A DNA stretch of 64,000 bases from the NCBI GenBank assembly GCA_963921245.4, contig CAWUEY030000001.1, positions 248,001 through 312,000 of the forward strand, read 5' to 3'. The stretch comes from JABJGO01 sp963921245. Its GTDB lineage: Bacteria; Pseudomonadota; Alphaproteobacteria; Rhodospirillales; Casp-alpha2. Below are positions 33,645 through 42,818 of the stretch, piece by piece. The translations under genes were made by a program, and so were the position numbers. The notes beneath the pieces are model-generated. The model ran no database searches, was not told the origin of the DNA, and saw nothing but the letters and a program-made list of their open reading frames with translations. The first letter of the stretch is position 1, and each line of letters starts with the position of its first letter.

Positions 33645-35420
33645 TCAGGGTTTGGTTTTGCTAGCGTCCGTTGATTGTTCCTGAAGATGAATCAACGAAA
33701 GGGCAAGTCTGCTCAACGCTCTTGATTTGCCCCACGCATTGGTTATGGAGACCGCGCGCAACATGGCGCGGTTGAAGACGTCCCAGGCTGATTTGGTGTA
33801 ACCCAGGTGAATCTGTTCCTCGACCAATTCAGCCAGGAGCCAGACCCGTCCGCTGGGGCTAAGGATGCGTTCCGTACTGGCGAGCGCTATGGATATCTCG
33901 TCTTCCGGGATATCGTTGCTGCTCCCATACTTCAGAAACATCAGTTTCCAGATGGTGTATGCGGCCAGCCGCGGATCTTCGATGGATAGGGCCAGAATTT
34001 TACTGTCTTCATACATGGCACCATCATCGTCTCCCAGATAGTTAGAGGCCGCAACCTGGGCCAGGGCGAGGCGACTGCGGGCATAATCCCGGGCAAAAGG
34101 CAATGAGATGTTTTCCGTGGCGCGACGGGATTCGGTTAGCATAAGCCGCGCGTACTCGTCATCACCAGTCCGGGCATAACCTTCGGCTATGGTGGCAAGT
34201 ACAAGCGCCCGGTAACGCAGTGCGTCAATGGCACCGGCCATAACCAGTGCCGCTTCAGGCTCTCCATCGAGGGCTTCCGCCCGTGCCGCGCTCATCAACA
34301 CCGGCAGCCGTTCATCTGTATCCGAGATTCCCTCCAGCAGTTTCACGGCTTCTTCAACGTATCCCGCCGACGCCAGCGTATCGGCAACATGGCGCAACGA
34401 TGTGTTGCGGTGGTCAGGTGTGAGATTGGGACTGTTGGCTTTTTCCTTGATCTCTTCCAGCAGGATCAGCGCCATATCCCGTTCGTTGACAAAAAACAGC
34501 GATTGACTGGCTTTTGCCAAATGAGAAGAAACCTTGACGGTAAACTCGATATTATGGGTCAGATTGCGGAGGTGATCCACAAGGTGAAGAACCCCGTCGT
34601 CGTGACCGCCTTCCGCCATAGTTAAGACCATATTGGCATAGGTTTCCAGTCTTACGGCCTGATCTGGAATACCCTCGACAGCGGCAATGGCGTTTTCCGC
34701 GTTCCCGCTCAGAGCTTCGGCGGCGGCGATTTTGCCAAGGGCCTGGAGGATCATTCGAGGATCAGAAATATGGCGTACTGTATCCCGTGCAGCGGCGGTG
34801 AGGCCGGCGCGCGCCTGAGAAACCAGAATGTCGCTATAGGCCCAGTTTCGCATATTGTCTCGAGGAACTGTTTTCGCGTTTTCCAGGGCTTCACGCAGCA
34901 AACATTGTACAGTCGGATCGGAAAAACAGGCGGCAGTGTCTCGCGTTGGGTCTGCCACCGCGTCCGCTGCATTGTTTTCCACCAGATCGCGAGTTTCCGG
35001 GTTGTTTAACAAAGCATCACGCGCCGCCTTTTTACCTTCCTTGCGCACTTTCTCCAGGCGCGTCAGCAGGTTGTTTACGTTGACAGTGGTTTCGAGTTCC
35101 CGGGCCATCGCATCGTCAGCAATGCCGGTTTCCGTGAGCTGCTTCGATTTTTGATAGCGTCGGATGGCTGCATCGGTTTGGTCGTTCATAATCCCGGTAA
35201 CCGGGCCTTTATACAGACCGAGCGATCCAAGGGCAGCCTGGATTCTGCTGATCAACATTTTTGTTTGTGTCTTGTCGTGGTCCGTATCCGGGCTTGCGTT
35301 GTCAAGGTCTTCCGGAACAAGCTTTGCTGCCTCAACGGTCGTGTTGATTACCAGGAAAGCCCCTAAAAGGGTAACCAAAATCAGCCGTTTACAGATCAAA
35401 TTATACAACGTTGACCTCAT
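33645..35420 (-). CDS. Exported peptidoglycan-binding protein with long helical repeat region
   Basis: The 591-residue protein has an N-terminal hydrophobic signal (LILVTLLGAFLVINTTVEAA, cleaved near residue 32), then a PG_binding_1 domain (RIQAALGSLGLYKGPVTGIM to IRRYQKSKQL, about residues 58-95), then some 450 residues of alpha-helical repeats rich in Ala/Leu and Asp/Glu (for example ALGKIAAAEALSGNAENAIA and SAARAEALDGEPEAALVMA) that look like TPR/SEL1-like units. No catalytic domain is seen. A periplasmic scaffold that holds to the cell wall and binds partner proteins is a fair guess. It is divergent from thrB, with start codons about 70 bases apart. Confidence 0.78.
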   Translation of the reverse strand: MRSTLYNLICKRLILVTLLGAFLVINTTVEAAKLVPEDLDNASPDTDHDKTQTKMLISRIQAALGSLGLYKGPVTGIMNDQTDAAIRRYQKSKQLTETGIADDAMARELETTVNVNNLLTRLEKVRKEGKKAARDALLNNPETRDLVENNAADAVADPTRDTAACFSDPTVQCLLREALENAKTVPRDNMRNWAYSDILVSQARAGLTAAARDTVRHISDPRMILQALGKIAAAEALSGNAENAIAAVEGIPDQAVRLETYANMVLTMAEGGHDDGVLHLVDHLRNLTHNIEFTVKVSSHLAKASQSLFFVNERDMALILLEEIKEKANSPNLTPDHRNTSLRHVADTLASAGYVEEAVKLLEGISDTDERLPVLMSAARAEALDGEPEAALVMAGAIDALRYRALVLATIAEGYARTGDDEYARLMLTESRRATENISLPFARDYARSRLALAQVAASNYLGDDDGAMYEDSKILALSIEDPRLAAYTIWKLMFLKYGSSNDIPEDEISIALASTERILSPSGRVWLLAELVEEQIHLGYTKSAWDVFNRAMLRAVSITNAWGKSRALSRLALSLIHLQEQSTDASKTKP

Positions 35421-35489
35421 AGGAGCCAGGTGACTGGACAGCCGAAAGAACAGGGTGATAGGAATGTGTTTCCATCACCAGGAGTTCCC

Positions 35490-36455
35490 ATGGCCGTCTA
35501 TACCGAAGTTTCCGACAGCGACGTTTCCGCCTATGTTGAGTACTATGATATAGGTGCTGTGCTGGCATGCAAGGGTATCGCGGAGGGTGTTGAGAATTCC
35601 AATTTCCTGCTGACCACGGATCAGGGGGTTTTCATCCTGACCCTCTATGAAAAGCGAGTGAATTCGGATGATTTGCCCTATTTTCTGGGGCTCATGGATC
35701 ACCTCGCGAAAAAAGGCATTCCGTGCCCGTTGCCGGTGGCGGCACGGGACGGGCAAACGCTTCTGAATTTATGTGACCGACCGGCGGCTATTGTCAGTTT
35801 CCTACCCGGGCTATGGCCTAAAAAACCCAAATCGAAACATTGCCGGAAACTGGGTGAAGGTCTCGCGCGGCTGCATATGGCAGGATCAGATTTTGCGATG
35901 AGCCGGTCCAACGATCTGGACGTGGCCGCTTGGCCTGGATTGTTGCACACCGTTGATCGGAAACAAGCGGACAGAATGCAGAGCGGTTTATACGCCGCAT
36001 TGGAAGAGGAACTGGCATTTCTATCTTCTAACTGGCCGTCCGGTTTGCCAACAGGGGCGATTCATGGGGACCTCTTTCCCGATAATGTTTTTTTCCGGGA
36101 TGGGCATCTTTCCGGGATCATTGACTTCTATTTCGCGTGTACTGATGCGTTTGCCTATGACATTGCCATTTGCCTGAACGCGTGGTGCTTCGAACCTGAT
36201 GGCGGCTTCAATATCACCAAGGCCCGACGGATGCTGTCGGCCTATTGCATTGAGCGCGGGCTTTCACCGGAAGAACTGGACGCCCTGCCAGTGCTAGCGC
36301 GGGGGGCCGCCATGCGGTTTTTACTTACTCGCCTTTATGACTGGCTGAACACGCCCGATACAGCGATGGTCGTCCGCAAAAACCCTCTGGAATATTTCGC
36401 CAAGCTCCGTTTCCATCAGGGCGTGAGTTCTGTTAGTGCTTATGGTCTGGAGTGA
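35490..36455 (+). CDS. thrB: Homoserine kinase, ThrB of the APH-kinase type
   Basis: The 321-residue enzyme phosphorylates homoserine in threonine synthesis. It is the alphaproteobacterial type related to choline/aminoglycoside kinases: GVENSNFLL nucleotide loop near residue 34, the catalytic loop [11 protein letters not shown] near residue 192 (with Asp and Asn), and metal-binding [10 protein letters not shown] shortly after. The ATG at 35490 is preceded by CCAGGAGT; an open frame from 35430 adds 20 unneeded codons. The stop is eight bases before rnhA, so the two are probably co-transcribed, an order seen in many alphaproteobacteria. Confidence 0.93.
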   Translation: MAVYTEVSDSDVSAYVEYYDIGAVLACKGIAEGVENSNFLLTTDQGVFILTLYEKRVNSDDLPYFLGLMDHLAKKGIPCPLPVAARDGQTLLNLCDRPAAIVSFLPGLWPKKPKSKHCRKLGEGLARLHMAGSDFAMSRSNDLDVAAWPGLLHTVDRKQADRMQSGLYAALEEELAFLSSNWPSGLPTGAIHGDLFPDNVFFRDGHLSGIIDFYFACTDAFAYDIAICLNAWCFEPDGGFNITKARRMLSAYCIERGLSPEELDALPVLARGAAMRFLLTRLYDWLNTPDTAMVVRKNPLEYFAKLRFHQGVSSVSAYGLE

Positions 36456-36462
36456 CGAGATT

Positions 36463-36912
36463 ATGGGCGCGGATACACCGGCCAGCGTGATCATGTATAC
36501 GGATGGATCGTGCCTCGGCAATCCCGGCCGGGGCGGCTGGGGTGTGATTCTTCGATTTGGCGATACGGAAAAAGAGCTATCTGGAAGTGAACCCGATACG
36601 ACCAACAACCGAATGGAAATGCGGGCGGTGATAGAGGGGTTGCAGGCCCTGACCCGCCCGGTCAGTGTCGATGTTTATACCGACAGCACCTATGTGCGTG
36701 ACGGGATCACCAGGTGGATTCATGGCTGGAAGAAAAATAACTGGAAAACCGCGGCCAAAAAACCGGTCAAAAATGATGACTTGTGGAAAGAACTGGACAA
36801 ATTGATGCAGCAACATGATGTGCGCCTTTACTGGGTAAAGGGCCATGCGGGTCATCCCGAGAATGAGCGTGTGGATGATCTGGCGCGAAATGCGGCGATG
36901 AAACAGGGGTAA
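36463..36912 (+). CDS. rnhA: Ribonuclease HI
   Basis: The 149-residue enzyme cuts the RNA of RNA-DNA hybrids, removing primers and R-loops. Active-site residues are visible: Asp14 in [16 protein letters not shown], Glu in NNRMEMRAV, Asp in VYTDSTYV, and the last Asp near VDDLARNAA; the basic handle [10 protein letters not shown] is present. GGAG ten bases upstream supports the ATG at 36463. It follows thrB closely. Confidence 0.96.
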   Translation: MGADTPASVIMYTDGSCLGNPGRGGWGVILRFGDTEKELSGSEPDTTNNRMEMRAVIEGLQALTRPVSVDVYTDSTYVRDGITRWIHGWKKNNWKTAAKKPVKNDDLWKELDKLMQQHDVRLYWVKGHAGHPENERVDDLARNAAMKQG

Positions 36913-36970
36913 TCGGAATTGGGAACGTGCTCCGGTTTTTTGAAACTGCGGGTTTTGATGGAGGTTGGAT

Positions 36971-37906
36971 TTGACAATTGCAATTGTACTGGAAAATGAG
37001 GAATGGGAGTCGCCGGAATGGGTTCGCGACCAGATTATCGGCGATCTGCCGGGCGTTGATATCCGGTGTGGAGCGGCAACCGCTCCCGATGATGATATCG
37101 AATATCTTGTTTGCGACCGGCTATCACCGGGCACCGCCAACCTGTTTCCAAATTTGAAAGTTATTCACAAGCTGGGCGCCGGCGTGGATACAATAGTCAG
37201 TGACGCGACCCTCAGTCCGGATGTCCGGATTGTGCGTATGCGCGGAGACGCCGCGGCGCGCGAAATTTCCGAGTACGCGATGTACTTCGTCATTCGTGAA
37301 CAACGTCACATGCGACAGTATTCCGCCCAACAAAAATCCGGTAGGTGGGCACAATACACACCAACCCGCAACACAGATAAAACGATTGCCGTCTTGGGTT
37401 TGGGGCATATTGGTGGTTTGATCGCGCGGCGATTTGTCGATCTGGATTTCTGTGTGCTCGGCTGGAGCCGGTCGCTGAAAACCATCGACGGTGTAACCTG
37501 TTTTGCGGGCAATGATGCCTTGCCGAAGGTTCTGGGCCAGGCGGATTATGTTGTTTCAATCCTGCCGTCCACACCCGAAACCAGAGAGCTGATGAATGCA
37601 ACAAGCCTGTCCTGGTTCAAGGAAGGATCGGTACTGATCAATGTGGGGCGGGGTGATCTGGTGATCGACGAAGACCTGTTGGCGGCGTTGTCATCGGGGC
37701 GCCCGGTCCGCGCGATACTGGACGTTTTCAATCAGGAGCCTTTGCCCGCGGATCATCCCTATTGGGATCACCCCGGCGTGGATGTGACACCCCATGTTTC
37801 GGGTTGGAATGTTCTCGACAGCATGCAGGACATTGCCGAAAACTATCGCCGCATGAAGGCGGGCGAGTCGTTGCTGAATGAGGTGGATCGCACTGCCGGA
37901 TACTGA
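36971..37906 (+). CDS. D-2-hydroxyacid dehydrogenase (glyoxylate/hydroxypyruvate reductase-like)
   Basis: The 311-residue NAD(P)-dependent enzyme reduces 2-oxoacids such as glyoxylate or hydroxypyruvate. The nucleotide-binding glycine motif is VLGLGHIGGLIARR near residue 140; the catalytic region includes LPSTPETRELMN, NVGRGDLV (catalytic Arg side) and a C-terminal DVTPHVSGW with the catalytic His. TTG at 36971 is preferred as start because GGAGG ends six bases before it; another TTG at 36965 would be too close. The gene is followed by the second IS1595-type copy 40 bases after the stop. A role in glyoxylate handling linked to glycine cleavage is possible. Confidence 0.85.
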   Translation: MTIAIVLENEEWESPEWVRDQIIGDLPGVDIRCGAATAPDDDIEYLVCDRLSPGTANLFPNLKVIHKLGAGVDTIVSDATLSPDVRIVRMRGDAAAREISEYAMYFVIREQRHMRQYSAQQKSGRWAQYTPTRNTDKTIAVLGLGHIGGLIARRFVDLDFCVLGWSRSLKTIDGVTCFAGNDALPKVLGQADYVVSILPSTPETRELMNATSLSWFKEGSVLINVGRGDLVIDEDLLAALSSGRPVRAILDVFNQEPLPADHPYWDHPGVDVTPHVSGWNVLDSMQDIAENYRRMKAGESLLNEVDRTAGY

Positions 37907-38114
37907 TCCGTATTCCCGGCAGTGGCTCGATCCATAAAATCAGAGGGGTCTGGCATAGATGTTAAGTTTGATTATACAGTTTGATCCACAGTTTCAATTG
38001 CGTCATTTGCTGTTTTGGTGTGCCGTAATTGAATCGCCATTCGCACTCTTTCAGGAACAAATGGAAATGTTTTTCAGGGACACCGTTATACTTCCTTAAA
38101 TGACGTTTGGCTTC

Positions 38115-38150
38115 CCTCTCGGGCCTTCAAGCAGCCCCTGCCGGGCACGG
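38115..38150 (-). repeat. 36-base insertion B, copy 2
   Basis: Same unit as 11837-11872 on the opposite strand, between the codons of GIENFWN and AKRHLRK. It carries the internal stop codon. Confidence 0.62.
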
Positions 38151-38171
38151 GTTCCAGAAGTTTTCGATACC

Positions 38172-38207
38172 CCTTCTCGGGCATGTACCATGCCCTGACA
38201 GGCAGCG
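38172..38207 (-). repeat. 36-base palindromic insertion A, copy 2
   Basis: Same unit as 11780-11815 on the opposite strand, with the perfect 7-bp hairpin GGGCATG/CATGCCC. Confidence 0.65.
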
Positions 38208-38764
38208 ATTGATGTGATTATCACTCTGTGCAAACAGCTGACTATGATTGATGCGATAATGTTTAAACTCTGACACGTCCAGTGCATTATAACCCCGCCA
38301 GCAGTTACTGTAGACGATACTGTCTGGAACGACCTTATGCCTTATGATTGGCAACAACGTGGTGGTCTTGGCATCGGGGATGATTTTGGTGTACACCTTG
38401 CCACCGCGCTTGAGGATGCCAAAGACGGCAACCTTGCCAGCAGTACCCCTGCCGGGCTTACCTTTACGCGTGCCTCCAAAGTAACTTTCATCCACTTCGA
38501 TCTCGCCGTCAAGGCACCATTCTTCTTCAATTTGGCGGGCAATAATCTGGCGCAAGCGATGGTAAAACCAGCGAGCCGTGTTGCGGTTTACACCAACCAA
38601 ATCCGATGCTGTTCTTGCGGGCGGGCCAACAACAAAGTGTTCAAGTAGCTTGTTCGTCTGAAAATGTATTAATCTTGAATGCTTTAGTCTCATAGTGCCA
38701 ACATAAATGCTTCAAACATCTATGCCAGCCACAATGATTATCTGGGTAGAACAGGGGCGGAAGC

Positions 38765-39230
38765 GTGCTCAAGAAGCCGTCCGATATACTGGAGTTTCGC
38801 ACCATCTGGATTTCCGATATTCCTCTTGGCACCCGTGGCTGTAAGGCCAGAGAGCTTCTGCAATTTCTGAAATATGCCCGCTCTGACAAGCTGTTTTTGG
38901 GCGGTAATGGGGCGACAATGGATCAGCTAAAGGCCGATTATCCGACCGTCACATTTTTCGGCATGAAAGATAAAGGAAGAACTGCCTTTCTACTACAATA
39001 ATGCGGACGTGTTCGTGTTTCCCAGCCGTGCCGATACCCTCGGACTGGTGCTGCTGGAAGACAGGGCCTGCGGGTTCCCGGTTGCTGTCTACCCTGTCAC
39101 GGGACCTATGGATGTTATCGGGGACTCCGTTGCGGGCGCTCTCAATGAAGACCGCGCCCAGGCCTGTGCTGCCGCCCTCAACCAAAGACCCGTTGGAAAA
39201 TCGCATCGACGCGACGGGTGTGATAGGTGA
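38765..39230 (+). pseudogene. Fused remnants: LpxH-like phosphoesterase start joined to glycosyltransferase end
   Basis: From 38765 the frame reads FRTIWISDIPLGTRGCKA and LLQFLKYARSDKLFL, the N-terminus of an LpxH-like metallophosphoesterase (with Pro where the metal-binding His of SDIHLG belongs). It then passes directly into GNGATMDQLKADYPTVTFFG, part of a group 1 glycosyltransferase donor domain. A frameshift near 38967 follows, after which the other frame reads ELPFYYNNADVFVFPSRADT and VAVYPVTGPMDVIGDS. The tail overlaps the end of purB. The two parent genes are often neighbours in alphaproteobacteria, so an internal deletion plus decay explains the structure. Confidence 0.75.
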
Positions 39231-40569
39231 TGGAATCCACGTCCAGAAGTGCGCTCAGGTTGTTAACGTCGAGCACTTCGGCCAGCCCGGCGTCCCTGGA
39301 AAGGAAGAACAGCAATCGATTGTCGTGGTTTGCGGCTTCACGTTCCACATCGTCCCGTTCCGCCGGTGTATCCGGGTTGTCGGGATCGATGCCGAAGCTT
39401 TTCCAGACCCGCATGGCGTTGCGCTGAACGATCCTGTAGGCGTCATCGCGGCTGATGCCGTTCTGGGTCAGAAATAACAGAACCCGCTGGGCATCGTGAA
39501 TACCGCCGAAGGCGTTCAGGTTGTTCAGCATGTTTTCAGGATAGACCACGAGCGTCCTGATAACGTCGGCCAGCCGGTTGAGCGCGAAGTCCAGTGTGAT
39601 GGTGGCGTCTGGGCCGATCATACGCTCGACCGATGAATGCGAGATATCGCGTTCGTGCCAGAGCGCTACGTTTTCAAGCGCGGGTATGACGGCGGAACGC
39701 ACAATACGGGCAAGCCCGGTGAGGTTCTCTGTCAGGATCGGGTTACGCTTGTGGGGCATGGCGCTCGAACCTTTCTGGCCGCGCGCGAAGTACTCCTGGG
39801 CTTCGCGGACCTCGGTGCGCTGCATGTGGCGGATTTCCACGGCGACGTTCTCGACCGAACTGGCGATGACGCCGAGCACGGCGAAGTAGTGGGCGTGTCG
39901 GTCCCGGGGAATGACTTGGGTGGAAACCGGTTCCGGGGTCAGCCCCATCTTGTCGGCGACGTAGGCTTCAACGGACGGATCGATGTTGGCAAAGGTGCCT
40001 ACAGCGCCGGAGATGGCGCAGGTCGCGATATCGGCACGGGCACGCGCGAGGCGTTCTTTGTTGCGGGCGAACTCGGCATAGAACCGGGCGAACTTCAGAC
40101 CCATGGTTATGGGCTCCGCATGAATACCGTGACTGCGCCCCATGACGGGCATGAGCTTTGTTTCCTTGGCACGGGTTTTGAGCGCCGCCAGCACCCGGTC
40201 CAGATCGTCGAGCAGAATGTCGGTGGCCTGGGCCAGTTGCACACTGAGACAGGTATCTAGCACGTCCGAAGAGGTCATGCCTTGGTGTACAAAGCGGGCA
40301 TCTTCCGCGCCAACCTGTTCGGCGAGTTCGGTGGTAAAGGCGATGACATCGTGTTTGGTCTCGCGCTCAATTTCGTCGATCCGGGCGATGCGTTCCGCGG
40401 TGTAGGGCTTGTCGCCCCGTTCCCGAACAGCAACAGCGGCTTCCCCGGGGATCACGCCGAGATCGGCCTGCGCGTCACAGGCGTGGGCCTCGATCTCAAA
40501 CCAGATGCGGAACTTGTTGGCAGCCTCCCAGATGGCAACCATATCGGGGCGGGAATAACGGGGGATCAT
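39178..40569 (-). CDS. purB: Adenylosuccinate lyase
   Basis: The 463-residue enzyme acts twice in purine synthesis, releasing fumarate from SAICAR and from adenylosuccinate. The superfamily signature SSAMPHKRNP is clear near residue 260, with the catalytic His region TSSDVLDTCLS near residue 88. The start MIPRYSRPDMVAIWE at 40569 is the usual one; the open frame upstream (to 40857) is not conserved. The protein is about 28 residues longer than most relatives, mainly from an insertion (DPDNPDTPAERDDVEREAAN) near the C-terminus. The 3' end overlaps a pseudogene on the other strand. Confidence 0.95.
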   Translation of the reverse strand: MIPRYSRPDMVAIWEAANKFRIWFEIEAHACDAQADLGVIPGEAAVAVRERGDKPYTAERIARIDEIERETKHDVIAFTTELAEQVGAEDARFVHQGMTSSDVLDTCLSVQLAQATDILLDDLDRVLAALKTRAKETKLMPVMGRSHGIHAEPITMGLKFARFYAEFARNKERLARARADIATCAISGAVGTFANIDPSVEAYVADKMGLTPEPVSTQVIPRDRHAHYFAVLGVIASSVENVAVEIRHMQRTEVREAQEYFARGQKGSSAMPHKRNPILTENLTGLARIVRSAVIPALENVALWHERDISHSSVERMIGPDATITLDFALNRLADVIRTLVVYPENMLNNLNAFGGIHDAQRVLLFLTQNGISRDDAYRIVQRNAMRVWKSFGIDPDNPDTPAERDDVEREAANHDNRLLFFLSRDAGLAEVLDVNNLSALLDVDSITYHTRRVDAIFQRVFG

Positions 40570-40597
40570 GGACGGGCGGGTCTCGTTGCAGTCTTGA

Positions 40598-40627
40598 GTT
40601 GGAACACTCTCGGGTTGGAACACTCTC
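40598..40627. repeat. Two perfect 14-bp direct repeats upstream of purB
   Basis: GTTGGAACACTCTC occurs at 40598-40611 and again at 40614-40627, a period of 16 bases, 29 bases before the purB start codon and between two divergent genes. It could be a regulator binding site or a small tandem duplication; no dyad symmetry is evident. Confidence 0.55.
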
Positions 40628-40741
40628 TGATCGTAATCGCGAAGGCAGGAATCATAAAGGCTTCGGAGCCAATGCGAAAGCCGCCTGTTGAACGAAATTG
40701 TCATGGATGCAAATCCTGGGTTGGAGTAAAAAAACAGAGCC

Positions 40742-41794
40742 ATGGAGCCCAGGGACAGCCAATATCTAAACCGACTGCCGACGATCCCCCTGATCGAGAT
40801 CGGGACGGCAGGTGCTGCGGCCATTGCGGGTGCTGCAGAAAGTCGATTAAATGACATCGTGCAAATTGCACGACAGCACTACAATCCACTGATATTGAGG
40901 GCGGCGGATCGTCTGTCGGAATACTGGCTGCAACGCAACGACAATCCGTATCTGGAAGAGATTGTGGCCATCACCGATCATGTGGATGGTCCCGGGACCT
41001 ATATGCTTAACCTGTCTTACGAATGGTCGTGTACGGCTGGCGTGGCAACCGACCCGGGGCAACAGGGCAACCGACTATTACGAACACTGGACTGGCCATT
41101 GAAAGGGTTGGGGCGAAACCTGGTCGTTGCCCGGGTAACCGGCGAGGCCGGGGTCTACGACTCGGTGACCTGGCCGGGATTTGCTGGCGTGCTTAGTGCC
41201 ATGGCGCCGGGCCGCTTTTCGGCGGCCATCAACCAGCCGCCGCTTCGTCGTTACACGCCGTCGTGCTGGGCCGACTGGGCCATAAACCGCTTTGCCATGT
41301 GGCGGGAAGCCGCGCTGCCGCCGTCACACCTGCTGCGTCAGGTGTTTGACCAGTGCGAGAGTTATACGGAGGCACGGGAAATTCTAGGCGATACGCCCAT
41401 TGCCATGCCTGCCTTCTTTACCCTGAGCGGGGTAGGGGAGACCGAATGCTGCATCATCGAACGGACAGAGGATGTGGTGGTTGTGCATGATGGCCCTGGT
41501 GCCATGGCCAATCATTGGCTGCGTATCGGTCTCGCCGGTCATTATCGGGGTGTGGACAGCCCCGCCCGCCGCGATCAGATGCAGGCCTTGAAAGGCAATG
41601 CCCACAAAGGGTTTGAGTGGGTGACGCCGCCGGTGCTGAATTCAGGTACGCGACTTTCCATGGCTGCCAATGCGGCGGCCGGTCATCTCATGGTGCTGGG
41701 CTGGGAGCCGGGTTTTCACCCCGGGGGCTCGCCGCAACCTGTGCCGGCAACCACGGTCTATGAAGGATACAGTCGATCCTGGAGTTCCAGATAG
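40742..41794 (+). CDS. Ntn-hydrolase family amidase (acid ceramidase/NAAA-like)
   Basis: The 350-residue protein resembles linear-amide hydrolases of the N-terminal-nucleophile fold, in which an internal cysteine becomes the N-terminal nucleophile after self-cleavage. The likely nucleophile is Cys97 in YEWSCTAG, followed by the RTLDWPL segment (Asp/Arg at the active site in this group) and the later SGVGETECCIIER. Possible reactions are hydrolysis of N-acyl amides; the substrate is unknown. No signal peptide is seen with this start, though downstream starts are possible. It is divergent from purB and its 3' end overlaps the next gene by 37 bases in convergent orientation. Confidence 0.7.
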   Translation: MEPRDSQYLNRLPTIPLIEIGTAGAAAIAGAAESRLNDIVQIARQHYNPLILRAADRLSEYWLQRNDNPYLEEIVAITDHVDGPGTYMLNLSYEWSCTAGVATDPGQQGNRLLRTLDWPLKGLGRNLVVARVTGEAGVYDSVTWPGFAGVLSAMAPGRFSAAINQPPLRRYTPSCWADWAINRFAMWREAALPPSHLLRQVFDQCESYTEAREILGDTPIAMPAFFTLSGVGETECCIIERTEDVVVVHDGPGAMANHWLRIGLAGHYRGVDSPARRDQMQALKGNAHKGFEWVTPPVLNSGTRLSMAANAAAGHLMVLGWEPGFHPGGSPQPVPATTVYEGYSRSWSSR

Positions 41795-42756
41795 ACTTTG
41801 CCGACAGCCCCGCCTTCCACTGCCTCATGGGCGCGGGCGCAGTCCTCTAGCGCAAACGACGGACCCGGCTGATGGATGAGCGTGTCCGCCGTCATCCAGT
41901 CCGTGATATCGCGGACACCCTGTATTTTGGCTTCCTCAGGCATCATGAACACCAGCTCATGACGCACGGTAATATTCTTGTAGACCAGTTGATAGAACGG
42001 AACGGTCGGTTCCTTGACGGCATCCGAGGCATAGGTGGCGATGACACCGTTAACCTTCAGGACGGCGATCGCGGTCTCTAGGTTGCCACCGAATTCAACT
42101 TCGACAACGCGGTCCACACCCGCGCCTTCCGTGATTTCCATGACCCGGTCGGTCACGGATTCCGTGCGGTAGTTGACGATGTGATGGGCCCTGGCTTTGC
42201 GGGCGAGGGCGGCCTTTTCCTTAGTGCTGATGGTGGTGATGACTGTCGCCCCACCAAGAACGGCAAACTGAATGGCATAGTTGCCTACTGCGCCTGCGCC
42301 ACCGGTCACCAGTATGGTCTGTCCCGATACATCGCCATCGCCATAGACACACCGATGTGCCGTCAGTGCCGGGATGCCGAGCGCCGCTCCTTCGGCAAAG
42401 CTGGTGTTGTCGGGGAGGAAAACCGCCCGGCTTTCCGGCACGCAGCAGTAGTCCGCTGCCGTGCCTAGGGCGCGTTGCCATTGCCCCTCGAACAGCCAGA
42501 CGCGCTCACCCACACGGGATGCATCGACACCTGTACCAACCGCCTCGATAATGCCGGCACCGTCAAAATGAGGAACAACACGATCATCCGCCATGGCACC
42601 ACGTCCGCCCGCCCGCCGCTTTGTGTCCACCGGATTGACGCCGGAACAGGCAACCTTGACCAGGACCTCGCCTGTGGCCGGTTCCGGCTGATCAATCGCT
42701 CCGCAGGTAATGACATCATTCGCGGCACCGAAGGCCGCATACCAGGCTGCACGCAT
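41758..42756 (-). CDS. NADPH:quinone reductase, zinc-free MDR family
   Basis: The 332-residue medium-chain reductase has the groES-like N-terminal domain (GEVLVKVACSGVNPVDTKRR) and the nucleotide-binding domain with VTGGAGAVGNYAIQFA near residue 150. The cysteines that bind structural zinc in alcohol dehydrogenases are lacking, which places it with zeta-crystallin-like quinone reductases. Physiological substrate unknown. It is transcribed towards the Ntn-hydrolase gene and overlaps it tail to tail. Confidence 0.87.
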   Translation of the reverse strand: MRAAWYAAFGAANDVITCGAIDQPEPATGEVLVKVACSGVNPVDTKRRAGGRGAMADDRVVPHFDGAGIIEAVGTGVDASRVGERVWLFEGQWQRALGTAADYCCVPESRAVFLPDNTSFAEGAALGIPALTAHRCVYGDGDVSGQTILVTGGAGAVGNYAIQFAVLGGATVITTISTKEKAALARKARAHHIVNYRTESVTDRVMEITEGAGVDRVVEVEFGGNLETAIAVLKVNGVIATYASDAVKEPTVPFYQLVYKNITVRHELVFMMPEEAKIQGVRDITDWMTADTLIHQPGPSFALEDCARAHEAVEGGAVGKVYLELQDRLYPS

Positions 42757-42818
42757 GGATTGCTCCTTAGCTCAAGAGACTTTATGTGTCGGGAGAATAC
42801 GGGTCGAATTCATGAGAG

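Larger units (their letters stand above)
37962..38693 (-). pseudogene. IS1595-family transposase, copy 2, same defects as copy 1
   Basis: The frame corresponds codon for codon to the copy 1 gene: EVDESYFGG with the first catalytic Asp, VYSNCWRGY with Asn in place of the second Asp, GIENFWN with the Glu, and the internal TGA at 38127-38129 followed by an intact tail to 37962. The two 36-base insertions are at the same positions. Shared defects mean they existed before the copies separated. Confidence 0.88.
37947..38730 (-). mobile_element. IS1595-type insertion sequence, copy 2 (784 bp, inverted)
   Basis: Same length and ends as copy 1 at 11257-12040 but in opposite orientation. Only a few base differences are evident, for example Gln for Ser near residue 12 of the transposase and Ala for Thr near residue 52. 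Flanks are ATCAGAGG and ACAATGAT, so no 8-base target duplication is visible here either. The sequence to its right is a fused pseudogene, which suggests that a deletion started at or near this element. Confidence 0.88.

Noticed and set aside
11257..38730. Composite transposon formed by the two inverted IS1595 copies
   Set aside because: The 26 kb between them include housekeeping genes such as gcvTHP, tRNA-Met and thrB; neither transposase looks functional and no target duplication flanks the pair.
11257..38730. Past inversion between the two IS1595 copies
   Set aside because: Swapping the eight-base flanks between copies does not produce matching target duplications, so the sequence gives no support for a past inversion.
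39178..40857. A 559-residue version of PurB using the upstream start at 40857
   Set aside because: The first 96 residues are not like the family, and this start would overlap the divergent gene's 5' region; the ATG at 40569 gives the standard N-terminus.
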